Source: Phoronis australis
Lineage: Eukaryota > Phoronida > Phoronidae
Length of the DNA: 64,000 bases
Direction of reading: 5' to 3'
NCBI GenBank assembly: GCA_002633005.1
Contig: NMRA01000150.1
Coordinates: 530,453 to 594,452 of the forward strand
Positions 44,981-56,129 of the stretch are shown piece after piece. The notes below the pieces were generated by a model that did no database searches, was not told where the DNA came from, and worked only from the letters and a program-made list of their open reading frames with translations. The translations under genes were made by a program, and so were the position numbers. How positions within the stretch are numbered: position 1 is the first letter of the stretch; each line of letters starts with the position of its first letter.

Positions 44981-45659
44981 AGTTCTTAGTTAACGTCTTG
45001 TTCGTTAACTCTTACCCTTGCCAAGATGCTATTTAGAATCTTCCAAAAGATGGCTCTGTGGGACTATTTCTTCAGTACACTTCAACTACCAAATTCCATC
45101 TGGCTATTTTCCAGTCTTCTGTCCAAATTACAATAATGCACTTAGGTAACAACTGTTTAATAAAAACCACATGGTATCTAATCACATCATTGGCTATTAA
45201 AATCTAATCTCAGAAATTTCTAGAATCCCAATAGTACATTGACCCCAGAACAAACATCACCCAAAAATACAGTATGTAAATATCAAAAGTACATGTAAAC
45301 AAGTTTGACCCCATGGTTTTAAAAGTACATATGCACAAATTTTGAGCAACATCAATGTAACTAAGTCTACTTATTTCTTAATCACCATTCATTCTTACAC
45401 AGATGTTGGGTTAATCAGTTGTAGAAACTGAGAGTAACACAGCTTTAACTGAAACCATTTTAATTCACATATTTCCTTAGTATTGAGGGCTCACAAAAAC
45501 AATAAAAATACTGACCCCAGAGTAAACTTCGTGAAAATGTGGTCGACCATGCAGATATCATACATAGCCAATATTGAAAATAAAATTAGTTGACATACAA
45601 TAAATGAAAAACGTAGTAATACTACATTTCTGAAAACGCATGATTAATTGTCAAACATA

Positions 45660-45872
45660 TTGTACACTGCAGGAACTATTTTGTACACTACAAGAACTAT
45701 TTTGTACACTACTGGAACTATTTTGTACACTACAAGAACTATTTTGTACACTACTGGAACTATTTTGTACACTACAGGAACTATTTTGTACACTAAAGGA
45801 ACTATTTTGTACACTACAGGAACTATTTTGTACACTACAGGAACTATTTTGTACACTACTGGAACTATTTTT
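45660..45872. repeat. Minisatellite, 21 bp x 10
   Basis: Very homogeneous units of GAACTATTTTGTACACTACA plus G or T. Because 21 is divisible by 3 and the unit lacks stops in several frames, open frames appear on both strands. They are not genes. Confidence 0.95.
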
Positions 45873-48800
45873 CCATGATAGCTTCGTGTTCCAATAAATA
45901 AAGACAAAAGTGGGCATACGAATTATCAGAGATGACAGTCACATGATGAAATCATTAGGGATAAAATATTGATAATAACAATGAATTACTGAGGACGATA
46001 GCCTCCAAGATGGTGGTTTGGCAATGTCAATAGTACTAATTTAATGCTTTCGTACTTTATTTTCTCCTGCACTGAGTTTGCAACTGCAGCACACTAGATA
46101 TAACGTATATTGGAAAAAAAAATCATATAGCGTGTGATATCTATTTACATACATAAAATTATTGTCAGCGCCAACTTGCATCAGATTTTGCCTCAAAAAA
46201 TTCCTCGAGCTACCGTATTTTCTAGATAAATATTGTAAGTAAACTTCATGTTAATAAGACGAAAAATACATTCTCTAGCACCAATATGACGGGCCAACAC
46301 AATGCAGCTAGACATAAGTCAAGAAAAATACTGTCATCTACGGTAAGCAGTAAATCTCGAATATCTTGAGAACCACAAGTTATAGCGAGAAACCGGTTTT
46401 ACAATGCCATAGTGCACATATCAAAAATAACAAACAGATCCATCAAGGGATGCCAATGATACAACAAAAACTCATTTAATTGGAGAGTAGTCATCCGCAA
46501 ACTTAACTAATGACAAATGGGTGCCACAACACCATCTTGTTTCTAATTTTAGGGAAAAAAACAATAAGCAACTTGCAGTGTATATACGAACAAACAAAAA
46601 ATAAAAAAACAACAAATTTTATGACAAAGTTGTGTAGAATACGGCTCCAGTAATGTGGGGATAGGTCATAGTAGTATAGTTGTGGTTACCCGGTTCTTGG
46701 TTGAACAGTAGATAGTTGGCTAACAAGGTAGCAACAGCAAGTCAATGGAGAGCAGCATAAAAACTAACACAGTTGTTGAGTTTCTACTGACACACAAAGT
46801 TTATTAACTCTAGCTACAATATATATAGTGAATAGAAATATGTGTGGGTTGTGAGTGCAAAACAACAACAATATTGAGAGTTCCTGTGATTTCATCCAAC
46901 TCATAAACATGAATGGAGTCTGGACAGCTGTTTGGCATATAGGGTTTCACCATGAGTGGGCAATGGTCACTGACATGGTAAACAACAACACAAGATGTCC
47001 AGGAATTGTTATATAACATAAACTGTTTTGTTGTGATAGTTGTAGTCATAGGAAATGATGAAATTTGCACTTAATTAACTTTGTGAGAATTCATGACATT
47101 AAAGGTAACAGATTTGGAGAAATTTCATTTCACCATGTAACAAGATTTTCTAGCAACTAAAATTCTTACGTAACACACGATATCAATTTCACACTTACTT
47201 GCACTCATAGGAGCTGATTATAACTCAATAAACAGCCAACAAATTTTAATTTGTGACTTAATACAATCAAAGTTACATCACAATTATTTCCAATGAGTTT
47301 AATTATCTGTATTATGTACATGTCACCAACATAGACAAGGAAACAATGGATTAAGTGATATTGGATCAAGTGATATTGGATTGAGTGCAGATATTAACTC
47401 AACACAAAGGCCACCACTCACTTGATTACAGTTATGGTTACTGTAACAACAGCTTTACAGGCACTTTCCAGTGAATTGTTTAGTAGCATAGCAACAATTT
47501 TATTTGCCACATAGCAAAGCTTGTAGGCAAACAATCAAGTTCACACATGTTTTCCACATTTTAACCCCATTCACAAAACCTGGCAGTAAGTACCAAGCAA
47601 ATTTCATATTGGCTGAGTTACAATAGGCAACCACAAAGCCTAATAGTTGGGAGTACAGTTATCAATACTCCTATGCCTACAACAGTCCTGATTGGCTATA
47701 ATTGGGTCAATCATGTGAACAGAACATGTTAGTACTCATGAGCTTTCCTTTATGTTCACATGAACACTGAGTGGGTAATCAGACCACAACCACATGGTCA
47801 TTTGTTCAATATTAATGAGTCATATGACCTTTGGCCAATCACATCTAAACTCTTACCCTGACCCAGACTTTATTCTCCACTAGCAATCTTCAGTTAACAA
47901 AGACAGCAGCTGCTGGCTTATGGTGATTTAGAAAGCAAATAATAGAACCACAGTACAAGACAATTACCATTAAATGTGTAAATTGTAGGAACAAAAGCAG
48001 TGGCCACAAGATGATGTGGAATATATGTCATTTATTGCTTTCAACCTTAGCAACCAATATTGGTTCCCAGCTACTAGAGGATTGGCTAAATTATACTCCT
48101 TGGGCACGCTCCAGGCAAAGCGACTTAACTAAAACAAATGTTAATTTTGACTAACTTACCCAAAGCGAAACTTTCAATGGAAATGGAAATTTATTTCAAG
48201 AAATATATTTCAAGTTTGACATTAAATTTTTATTTGAGTTTTGTTTTACTTTTGATAGACTTAACAGGTAAGCAAGTTTCGAAGTTAAGAAGTTGAGACA
48301 AGTTTAAGACTTAAGAAAAAATGAACTTGCAGTTCCTTGTAATGCGCCGGCTGATATGCAGGGACTTAGAACGTGCCCCTGTTACAAACAGCAGTAGTCA
48401 TTAAAGGCGTTGTGTTAAAATAATTTTCACAAGCATATATATGCTGCAGTGTTATCTTTTCATCAGTAATAAACTTGTTCGGTAAATGGCTTACCTATAA
48501 CCTATCCAACATCGAGCTCAGCTCAGATATCTCCCACAATACCCAGTTTATCACATGGTGAAAACGTAAACCACATTAAACAAAGATTTTTCTTGCCAAA
48601 TTTGCACTGTGCATCAATACGTCATTCCGGCTGGGCAAACAATGCCTCATGGAAGTTTTTCATTAGTTTTGAGCAGCGCCAACAAATGGAGCAAGTTTGC
48701 GCTTAGATTTATCTAGTTTGCATCTTCAACAATTTTGACGACATTTGTACAGCAGGTCAGTGCCAGAATTTTGACATTTTTTCACCTGACATTTTCTCCA

Positions 48801-49547
48801 ATTTCAAATTGCGAACTTAGCTACAAGAATGCATGTCAGTTAGAGAGTGCCAATTTAACTCTCACTTCGGTAACAAGCCTTACTGTTGCAGGAAATTCTT
48901 TGAACTTTGGGTCAGAGTACTTCGCTCTCAAAGGTTGTGGATGACCAGGGCGACTCTGATCCAGAGGTTAATGGTTTTAAGGAGAACATATGCCCAAAAT
49001 TTGCAATAGTTAATTGACTCGTACACAAATAAGTTTCGATCAATGTACATTGCTCAAATGTTTTGCTGGTGCTGAAGACCGGCAGAGATACAACATTCTG
49101 GACCAACTTCAAAAATTCCTGTAAAATGCTGGGATTTACCAGAAAAAGGAAAAGAAAAAGGAAATAAGCTAAGAGGTTATAATAATAGTTACAGCTAGAC
49201 TGTGCATCATCACGGCCATTACCCAAAGCCAGAGACTGTTAAGACTGTGACAATATTTTGGCACTAAGCACGCTAAAGCTAATTGTCCTTCTTACAGCTG
49301 ACCAAAAAGTTGCACTTAGCGTCTCTCTGCCAAGACATGTCATGCTTAAACCTCCAAGACAAATCAAATCAGACCAACGGCAATGTCAGACAAGCTACAA
49401 GCTTCATAGTGAAAGTAGCTTTTGAAAGATCCTTACTATCAAAACATCTGACTGTGTAACTCAATCACGATAGTCAATGCCATTACTATCCAAAACATCT
49501 AACTGTGGAACTCAGTCATATTTATTTATTCATTTTTATTTTATTTA

Positions 49548-49790
49548 TTGAGAACGAGAATTTCTTTAAATATATGGGACTAATATATGATCAAAATCTT
49601 AAATTCTCTCACCACATTGATTATATCTCGAAAAAGGTGCCTAAGAAAATTGGCGTATTGAAACGCATCAGTAAATTTTTTAACAGAGCAACACTGAAAA
49701 CCCTTTTTATGCTATCATTCAATCTCACCTAGATTATTGTCTCCTGGTGTGGGGCATTGGATCAGACAAGGATATGAAACCATCCAGGTT
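49548..49790 (+). mobile_element. Non-LTR retrotransposon fragment (C-terminal reverse transcriptase)
   Basis: The frame reads KYMGLIYDQNLKFSHHIDYI, then SKKVPKKIGVLKRISKFF, then a frameshift followed by IIQSHLDYCLLVWG. These are the standard C-terminal RT blocks of jockey/CR1-like LINEs (LGV.lD..L.f..HI; hLdYc..vWg). The frameshift and the tandem array that follows show it is dead. Confidence 0.75.
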
Positions 49791-50045
49791 ATTTTGGCTA
49801 GGGTATGCTATTGGTAAATCCACCATTACATTCCGACTATAGTATATTGTTGGTAAATCAACCATGATTATATCCTGACTACGGTATACTGTTGGTAAAT
49901 CAACCATTACATCTTGACTACAATATACTGTTGGTAAATCAACCATTACATCCTGTCTATGGTATACTGTTGATCAATCATTACAACCTGACTACGGTAT
50001 ACTGTTGGTAAATCAAACATTACATCCTAACTATTGTATGAATAT
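49790..50045. repeat. Minisatellite, about 38 bp x 6-7, at the break of the LINE fragment
   Basis: Units contain CTACGGTATACTGTTGGTAA, then ATCAACCATTACATCCTGA. LINE-like peptide (QKLKK at 50180) may resume after it, which suggests the array expanded inside the LINE. Confidence 0.85.
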
Positions 50046-50194
50046 ATTGTCGATCACATCAGTGAACTCACCAAAACGGAAATACAGCAGAGTCTACTAA
50101 ATGTCATAACTGGACAATACAATATTAGTTTATTGTTGTAATACCGTAATGAGGCTATGCCCTCCACGTCTGATCGAGGTCTTCAGAAACTTAA

Positions 50195-50425
50195 AAAGTG
50201 CATGAAGGCATATTTCAGTCTTTGGCAGAGCCTATCACAAGTAATATGCAAGTTTGCAAAACTTATTACAAGCATTATGCAAGAATTCTCAGGGGGTAGC
50301 CAATATGACAGAACCTATTACAAGTATTATGCAAGAATTCTCAGGGGGTAGCCAATATAACTGAGTTTATTACAAGTATTACGCAAGAATTCTCAGGGGG
50401 TAGCCAATATGGCAGAACTGTAGGG
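50195..50425. repeat. Minisatellite, about 60 bp x 3-4
   Basis: Units contain TTATTACAAGTATTATGCAA, then GAATTCTCAGGGGGTAGCCA and ATATGACAGAACC. Confidence 0.9.
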
Positions 50426-50429
50426 AGTA

Positions 50430-53280
50430 GCCCATCATAGGCAGATGTAGGTATGGGGCTGGGTTCATCACGTGAGTGCTACCAAAAGTAGTATTCAAGG
50501 CACTGGCTCTCGAGGCAGAGTCAGACCACGGCAGAGGGAGACCACGACAGAGTGACACCACGTCATAAAGGCAGTCCAGGCTACAAAGACAAGAACCACC
50601 AAGGCCGGAAGAACACTTCGTGTGATCAAGAAGCCAAGAAGAGTGACACAACTAGAGGTGTAGATACTTAGACACGGGCATTGGTCTCAGCCTGAGAGTC
50701 AATTTGAACCAGACTAGCGATTGATCCAGAGGGTTGGTTCTGTCCTGACTTTTGAAGTGTTAACACGTACGGTAGCTACGGGACTTTAGTTTAGTACCTT
50801 CACCAGTAGTGATATCTCGTAATAGATCACTTAGTCATCAGTCTCATAACTTAATGTAATCTGTTGGTTTTTAATCACAATGCTGCAAATCAATAGACGT
50901 ATTTTATTTGTTCAGGTATTCGTGTGTATTTACTACCACGTGCGTGCCATCTGTCGGCTGCAACACACAACAATATACCACATTGTCATGAAATGTTAAA
51001 AAACTGAATCATTTCCATTAGACCACTGTAAGACAATGCGCATAGTATATTATCATTAAAAATCAGCAAAACATTTATTCTCATCCACTTATTGACGTAC
51101 ATGTACCTTCACTTTTCTGTCTAAAAACAACTTAATTTATCTAGAATTCAACTGTTTAATGGGAATTTGGCGCCAAGGTAATAATCATCCATTTCGTGTT
51201 TAGATGTGTTAAATTTAAGACTGTCCACTTTAAGTGACCAGCATGTAAAAGTGGTTACAACCATCCCCAAGTAGGAAGGCACTTAATATCCAGCTTTTAA
51301 TCATAACTTAAGTGAAACCGAGGATATGACATCAAGCAGTCTGCACTGTACTAGCCATGAACAAAGACATGTTTGAAGGCTTAGGTAACAAGGGGCACTA
51401 AGCAATCCAGTTCAAAAAGACAAGCCAAGTCAAAACAAGATGCAATGTGCTCAGAACTACAAAAATAACTTTGAGAAATGAAAAAGATTAGAATCCCAGA
51501 GTACAGAGTCTTGCAACCTACTGATGGGGTAAATTTGGCAGTATGTCAAACAAACCAACTGATTAGGTAAACTGCAGTATAAAAGTCAAACAACCAACAA
51601 GAAAGTCTTAAGCCACAAGTCTTCAACGAATGCATCTCAATACCTAAGTTCAAAATGCCAAAGTAAGATGACACCACTCTACAGTTTAGCAAAGTTGTAG
51701 TTTTCTTCATCTGCAACGCAAAATATGGCTTCTTACAGATCGAGCATGATAAAGAGTAATCACTAATAACGACTTTTCACACCCTCTACTGGTGGAAAAG
51801 GCTCTTGCTTAGAATCACATCTTTTCCAGAGGAATTTCAAAGAAGAGTTTGAGATGGAGCTTCCAACTCATTTTCGAACAAGATAGTACAATCATTGTTG
51901 AACAAGATAATACACCGGAATTGTGCTGCAATTCAAGCAGAACTCAAGCAAGATGAGAATTCAAGTGAAGTATCATGGGAGAAGTCAAGTGTCATGGCAG
52001 AAGTCAAGTGTCATGGCAGAAGTCAAGTGTCATGGCAGAAGTCAAGTGTCATGGCAGAAGTCACAAATGTCATGGCAGAAGTCAAGTGTCACGGGAGAAG
52101 TCAAGTGTCATGGCAGAAGTCAAACATCATAGCAACATGTTGACCAATAACTGGCTTGCCAGATGCCCGCAAAGTCGCAGTATTATATGCCGCATCCCAA
52201 GGAACGAAAGAGTCCAAACGGACAGACACAGAATTCTTGCCTCAGCTTAGTGATGCAAACTTCATTGGTCAAGTCATCATAAAGTAGTCTTGACTACTCT
52301 CAACAAGCCGATAGCTACACGCCTCAAATTTTTATTTTTATGATTCTGGTCAGAGCTTTTGTTTGCTTTATATTTCTCATATCTTGATGCTTTGGTACAG
52401 TATTGTCAATTAGAAATTGTATCAACCAATACTTACCACAGTGTATCAACTAATACTTAGCACAGTTTAAATTGTTGATGTGCTGAAGTTCTCTTTTTAT
52501 CTCGTCGATCTCTCTTCTATGTACTTCTTTGTTCACGTTTTCACTGTTTTTCCTTTGAATGCTGCTTACCAAATTTTTCTTGTTTCATTGGAATTTTTCA
52601 TCATATATTTTAGCCCAAATCTGAGGAAAGCAATTTCCCCCTGCCTAATACGTCTAGATGTACACATAACAACATCATTTACAACATCATACCAACTGTA
52701 GGTGTTGTGTAGGAAGACCTCATTAGTGGGAGAGGTGGGGGGGATCTCCAGTCAGCGACAAAGGTTTAAGCAGATGTCTTATGTTTTGCATTAATTTATT
52801 TACTTTAGTTACACCAGTCTTTAATAGATTATGGGTGCTTTCCCACACAGTTAACTTCTCCACTATCGAACCTTCAATATTAACTGTGAATTTAAGTGTT
52901 ACTATTCCCATCAGCTTCAGAGTTATTCAGAAAACTAATTCCGCAAATTAAGTGATCATAAAGTGACCTTCACATTTCACTAGTATGAACGGTGAAATGT
53001 CAGCTGCTTGTGTTACATTTTAGACTGCATTCTTTACCCTTTTGGAGAAGATGCCAGCGGCTAAGACACCAATGCCGATGAATAAAAACATATCAAAAAC
53101 AGTTGACAGTCGAGAAGACTAACAGCTGATTAAATCCATTTCTGTACTCCAATGGGAAGGTCTGGTCACGCTACAGTCCATTCTTTGTGATTAAACCCCA
53201 GTGACTTCATTTGCGTAATTGGGACACAGTATTGTTGCAGATGTGCTTCCGGTGAATCATAGGAGTCTCTGTCAGCCACT
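50430..53280. other. No supported gene; one minisatellite
   Basis: Apart from the 19-bp array at 51967-52130 I see no gene with splice signals or recognisable protein. A minus-strand frame at 52723-52911 is short and unrecognised. Confidence 0.4.
51967..52130. repeat. Minisatellite, 19 bp x 8-9
   Basis: Units of AGAAGTCAAGTGTCATGGC, one of them with a short insertion (ACAAATGTC). Open frames in all three plus frames result from the repeat. Confidence 0.95.
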
Positions 53281-53294
53281 CGCTAACGGGCAAT

Positions 53295-53375
53295 TGTCTA
53301 TTAGCTGAATGGTCAGCACATTCGCTGGTTTTATCGGGGTCGCTGGTTCAATTACCCCGGTCGGGTAATCTTGGA
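53295..53375 (+). mobile_element. tRNA-like SINE head
   Basis: The A box TAGCTGAATGG (53302) and B box GGTTCAATTACC (53345) have tRNA spacing. The stem partners are degraded (ACCCCGG near the end), and the body after about 53375 is short. It is related in kind but not in sequence to the SINE at 12951. A decayed tRNA gene is an alternative. Confidence 0.5.
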
Positions 53376-53669
53376 TATTACTACAATATGATACTAAAGT
53401 TCTATAAAGAAGTGTGTTCAAATTCATGAACATGATCAAATGTTAATGTCCCTACTGTGGACAGTTTTTGTGTTAGTCTTGGAATAAATGCACTGAGTTA
53501 CCAATAATCCAAAATGAAAAGTATTGCCTACTGGCAGGAGTAATTTGCTCACCACGACTGATTAGGATGCTTTATTGTCGTAAGTCCCATATAGCATTGT
53601 TGTACCATGACCACTAACTTTACAACCAAAATGTCAATTGCAAAGATTATTGACCACTATTTGGCATTT

Positions 53670-54000
53670 AAGAGGGGTTTTATGAGGCAGAAAAATGGAA
53701 AGGATTCAGTTTTGTGCCCTCAAGTTTGTGTATAATGATTACCAGTCCTCGTATTCAGCTTTTGCTATGAAAGGCAAACTCTGTTCCATTAGTGTCTCAT
53801 TGAATGTGTCGAGCTTTAAAAGTTTTCAAGCCCTCTTTCATGTACGCCCAGGTCCTCTAGATTGTTTCCAATTGCATAAATCATCCTATACGTTCTGGAG
53901 ACAAAATGTCTTATTTGCCTAAACTCCACACATAGTCGAGGTGTCTCGCTATGAACAAATTGCCTGAATCGGATGTTGCAGTTGCCCACACAAAATGTAA
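53670..54000 (+). mobile_element. Second non-LTR retrotransposon fragment (3' end of RT)
   Basis: MERIQFCALKFVYNDYQSSY, then KGKLCSISV and FQLHKSSYTFWRQN, match the common 3' end of LINE RTs (lE.iQ.RAlr.vy.d....y; ..r...R....N...). The frame breaks near 53922 and degraded codons continue. It is probably the same kind of family as 49548-49790. Confidence 0.7.
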
Positions 54001-54254
54001 ATACACGAGAAGTATGTGAGTGCCACAATTGTATCTGATGAAGACAGTGACCAACAGCTCTAGCTGGCTTAGTAGAAACAGTGTAGCTCCTATAGGCGCT
54101 TCATACGCCGAAAGCTTTTTGGCGAATTATGTTTCCCATCGACAAAAACCTCAAAGTCACGTTGTTATAAATACCTCATGCACATGGTGGGACACCTTAG
54201 GAGGCAGTTGATGTTTTTAATTCCTTCCAACTAAAACAAATACTCCTATTGTCA

Positions 54255-54400
54255 AATGTTTTATTCAAGATCTTTCTGTACAAATAATAGAGAAACTCCA
54301 ATACCCCAGTACCCCTCACAGACTCAAAAGAGAACAATTTTGGATAAACAAGCTCAACACACTTTAACCTAATGGATTGAACATAAACACTTCTTAAATT
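54255..54400 (+). mobile_element. Possible Penelope-like element fragment (GIY-YIG endonuclease end)
   Basis: The frame PHRLKREQFWINKLNTL-stop-PNGLN (about 54305-54370) matches the pattern RE.fWI..L.T..P.GLN that ends the GIY-YIG domain of Penelope-like retroelements. The preceding GIY-YIG core is not recognisable. The in-frame stop marks it as a relic. Confidence 0.45.
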
Positions 54401-54529
54401 ATATCCTTTACTTTTTCTGCAACAATGTATCATTATGCCATATATCAGATGTCAATTGTCATATAGTGTTTGATTTTACTTTATTTCTGTTTCTGTTGAC
54501 AAAGGATATTATTATATCCGAAAATTTCA

Positions 54530-54740
54530 GTGATCCATTTTTGTTGTTTTACTTATATATATTTATTCTACTTTTCGACAAACAAGTGTATCCTTTAGAG
54601 GATCTGGATCGCCTCTTTTAGTTTTGGATTTACTTTCTACATTATAGATCCTTAGGAAATGTAAAAAAAGACACATCTGGAGTTTTTGTGGATGAATTAG
54701 TGCAATTTGTCGCACTGCAAATTACGCCCATTGACATTGT
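54530..54740 (+). repeat. Dispersed repeat, second copy at 12060-12230
   Basis: GTATCCTTTAGAGGATCTGG, then ATCGCCTCTTTTAGTTT and TTTCTACATTAT, parallel the series at about 12087-12145 (GTATCCTTGGGAGGATCTGG and onward), and both end in a GCAAATT.(A/T)GCCCA block. The family was not identified. Confidence 0.65.
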
Positions 54741-55596
54741 TCTGGCATTTCCTACGTGAGCGTTGCTTATTCACCACTAGGCGGCACTAGTAGTAGCGAT
54801 AACAGCGAACTCGCAAGTGAACTCTCCTATTGCACTACATTCCTTGGTCATATCCCCTAGCATGCGCAGTGTAAAAATGGTCAGTTATTGAATTTGGATA
54901 TGAGAAAAGTGCTCAAAGAAAAAGTTTGAGAAAGGGAGTATTTGTTTGAGTTGGAAGGAACTAAAGACACAAACAGCCTCCCAAGGTACCTCTGGCTCTA
55001 AGGTATTTATGTCACTTTGATGTTTTAGTCGCTGTGAGGCATAATTTGCTGAAAAGCTGCATATGAAGCACCATTGCTGGCAAAGCTACACTGTCTTTAT
55101 TGAGCCAGCAAGAGATGGTGGTCACTGTCTATTCTATATCTGATGTTGTCGTGTCATGTCTTGTTTCATGTTGACAATCACTCAATCATTAGGGTTATAC
55201 TTCTAAGTTTGTTTACATAGTAAAAGTTTATGTTCTTTCTTTATATATTCTTCTATACCTTTCTGTATACAATTCTCTACACATGTACTTTTATCTGCTG
55301 TGACACAAGCACCTGTGCTAGTGTTTTCTTTTGTTGTATCTACCCAAACCCATGCAAAATAAACGTTGGCACTAGTCGAATAGAATACTCACTAATTTTG
55401 AGAACCAGGCAATTACGGAATAACCGGAATGTTACTCAGTGGATGAAACTGGTTATCAAAATCAGGTACCGCTATATCCCGTATCCGACCCCTGTCAAAC
55501 ATTTTACTTAAACATGAAGTCGAAGACGAGAAACGCGGTCAGCGCGCAAATAGCTAGTATAAGAACTAAGGATCTATGACTGTCGTGGATTATTAC

Positions 55597-55812
55597 CTGA
55601 ATTTGTCGGTCTCTTCCTCAAAGTAGCTGAAATTCATTCTCGTGACCTTAAATAACAACTCTGCCTCTTCCACATTATTGCGAGATTCTAAGCAACGAAA
55701 TGCTTTTTGTACTTGAGAACTCCAACGGAACCAGAATTCTAGTTTCAGCCTTGAATAAAAGGTGGCGATCGGTAACAAACAGGTCAAGGTCAAGGCCAAG
55801 TGTAGTCGCCAT
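55597..55812 (-). CDS. Candidate first exon of a minus-strand gene, with an unresolved frame
   Basis: An ATG at 55812 (ATCATGGCGACTACAC) and a donor TTCAG|GTAATA at 55597 suggest a first exon head-to-head with the Ig gene (ATG 56130). The ATG frame stops after 45 codons. The neighbouring frame is open throughout, with a membrane-helix-like start (LALTLTCLLPIATFYSRLKL) and an acidic helical end (NNVEEAELLFKV, FEEETDKFR). That frame has no ATG. A one-base sequence error or a different start would reconcile them. I do not recognise the family. Confidence 0.35.
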
Positions 55813-56129
55813 GATTGTGTTTGAAACTAGGCCGAGAACTTCCTGATTTCTATTTTTGAAATCGGAAACACTAACAGTATTTCAATCGTTGTTATAAGTA
55901 TCCAGGAAGGATACATGTTTTTGTGGCCAACTGCGCCCTCTTGAATCGAATTTGGCTATTAGTGAGAAAGTATAGTTCATGGCAAATACGATTTGATTAA
56001 AAAATCAACCAGTGGCAGTGCCAGCAGTGGCTAGTGACTGCCAGGCAGCGCCAGTCGGCAGTGGCAGTTCAGTTTCAGTGACAAAACTGACAATTTAAAG
56101 ACTCGGCCGTAAAGGAAGACCATTCCATT

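Larger units (their letters stand above)
43666..49540. other. No supported gene
   Basis: The region between the SP-RING gene and the first LINE fragment shows only short open frames. Two have a splice-like context (46810-47030 and 48912-49200, both minus), but their peptides are not recognisable. It should contain the 5' UTR and promoter of the SP-RING gene, which I could not place. Repeats are listed separately. Confidence 0.4.

Noticed and set aside
45640-45917. Small repeat proteins on both strands
   Set aside because: They arise from a 21-bp tandem repeat without stops.
46810-47070. Minus frame with VSDHCPLMVKPYMPNSCPDS, considered as a terminal exon
   Set aside because: The acceptor has a poor pyrimidine tract, the peptide is not recognisable and no partner exon was found.
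48912-49226. Minus frame with a good polypyrimidine tract and EFLKLVQNVVSLPVFSTSKT
   Set aside because: The acceptor is good but the peptide is unrecognised and no upstream exon in phase was found. Left unannotated.
52723-52911. Minus frame with EGSIVEKLTVWESTHNLLKT
   Set aside because: Helical-looking but short, with no splice sites and no family match that I can defend.
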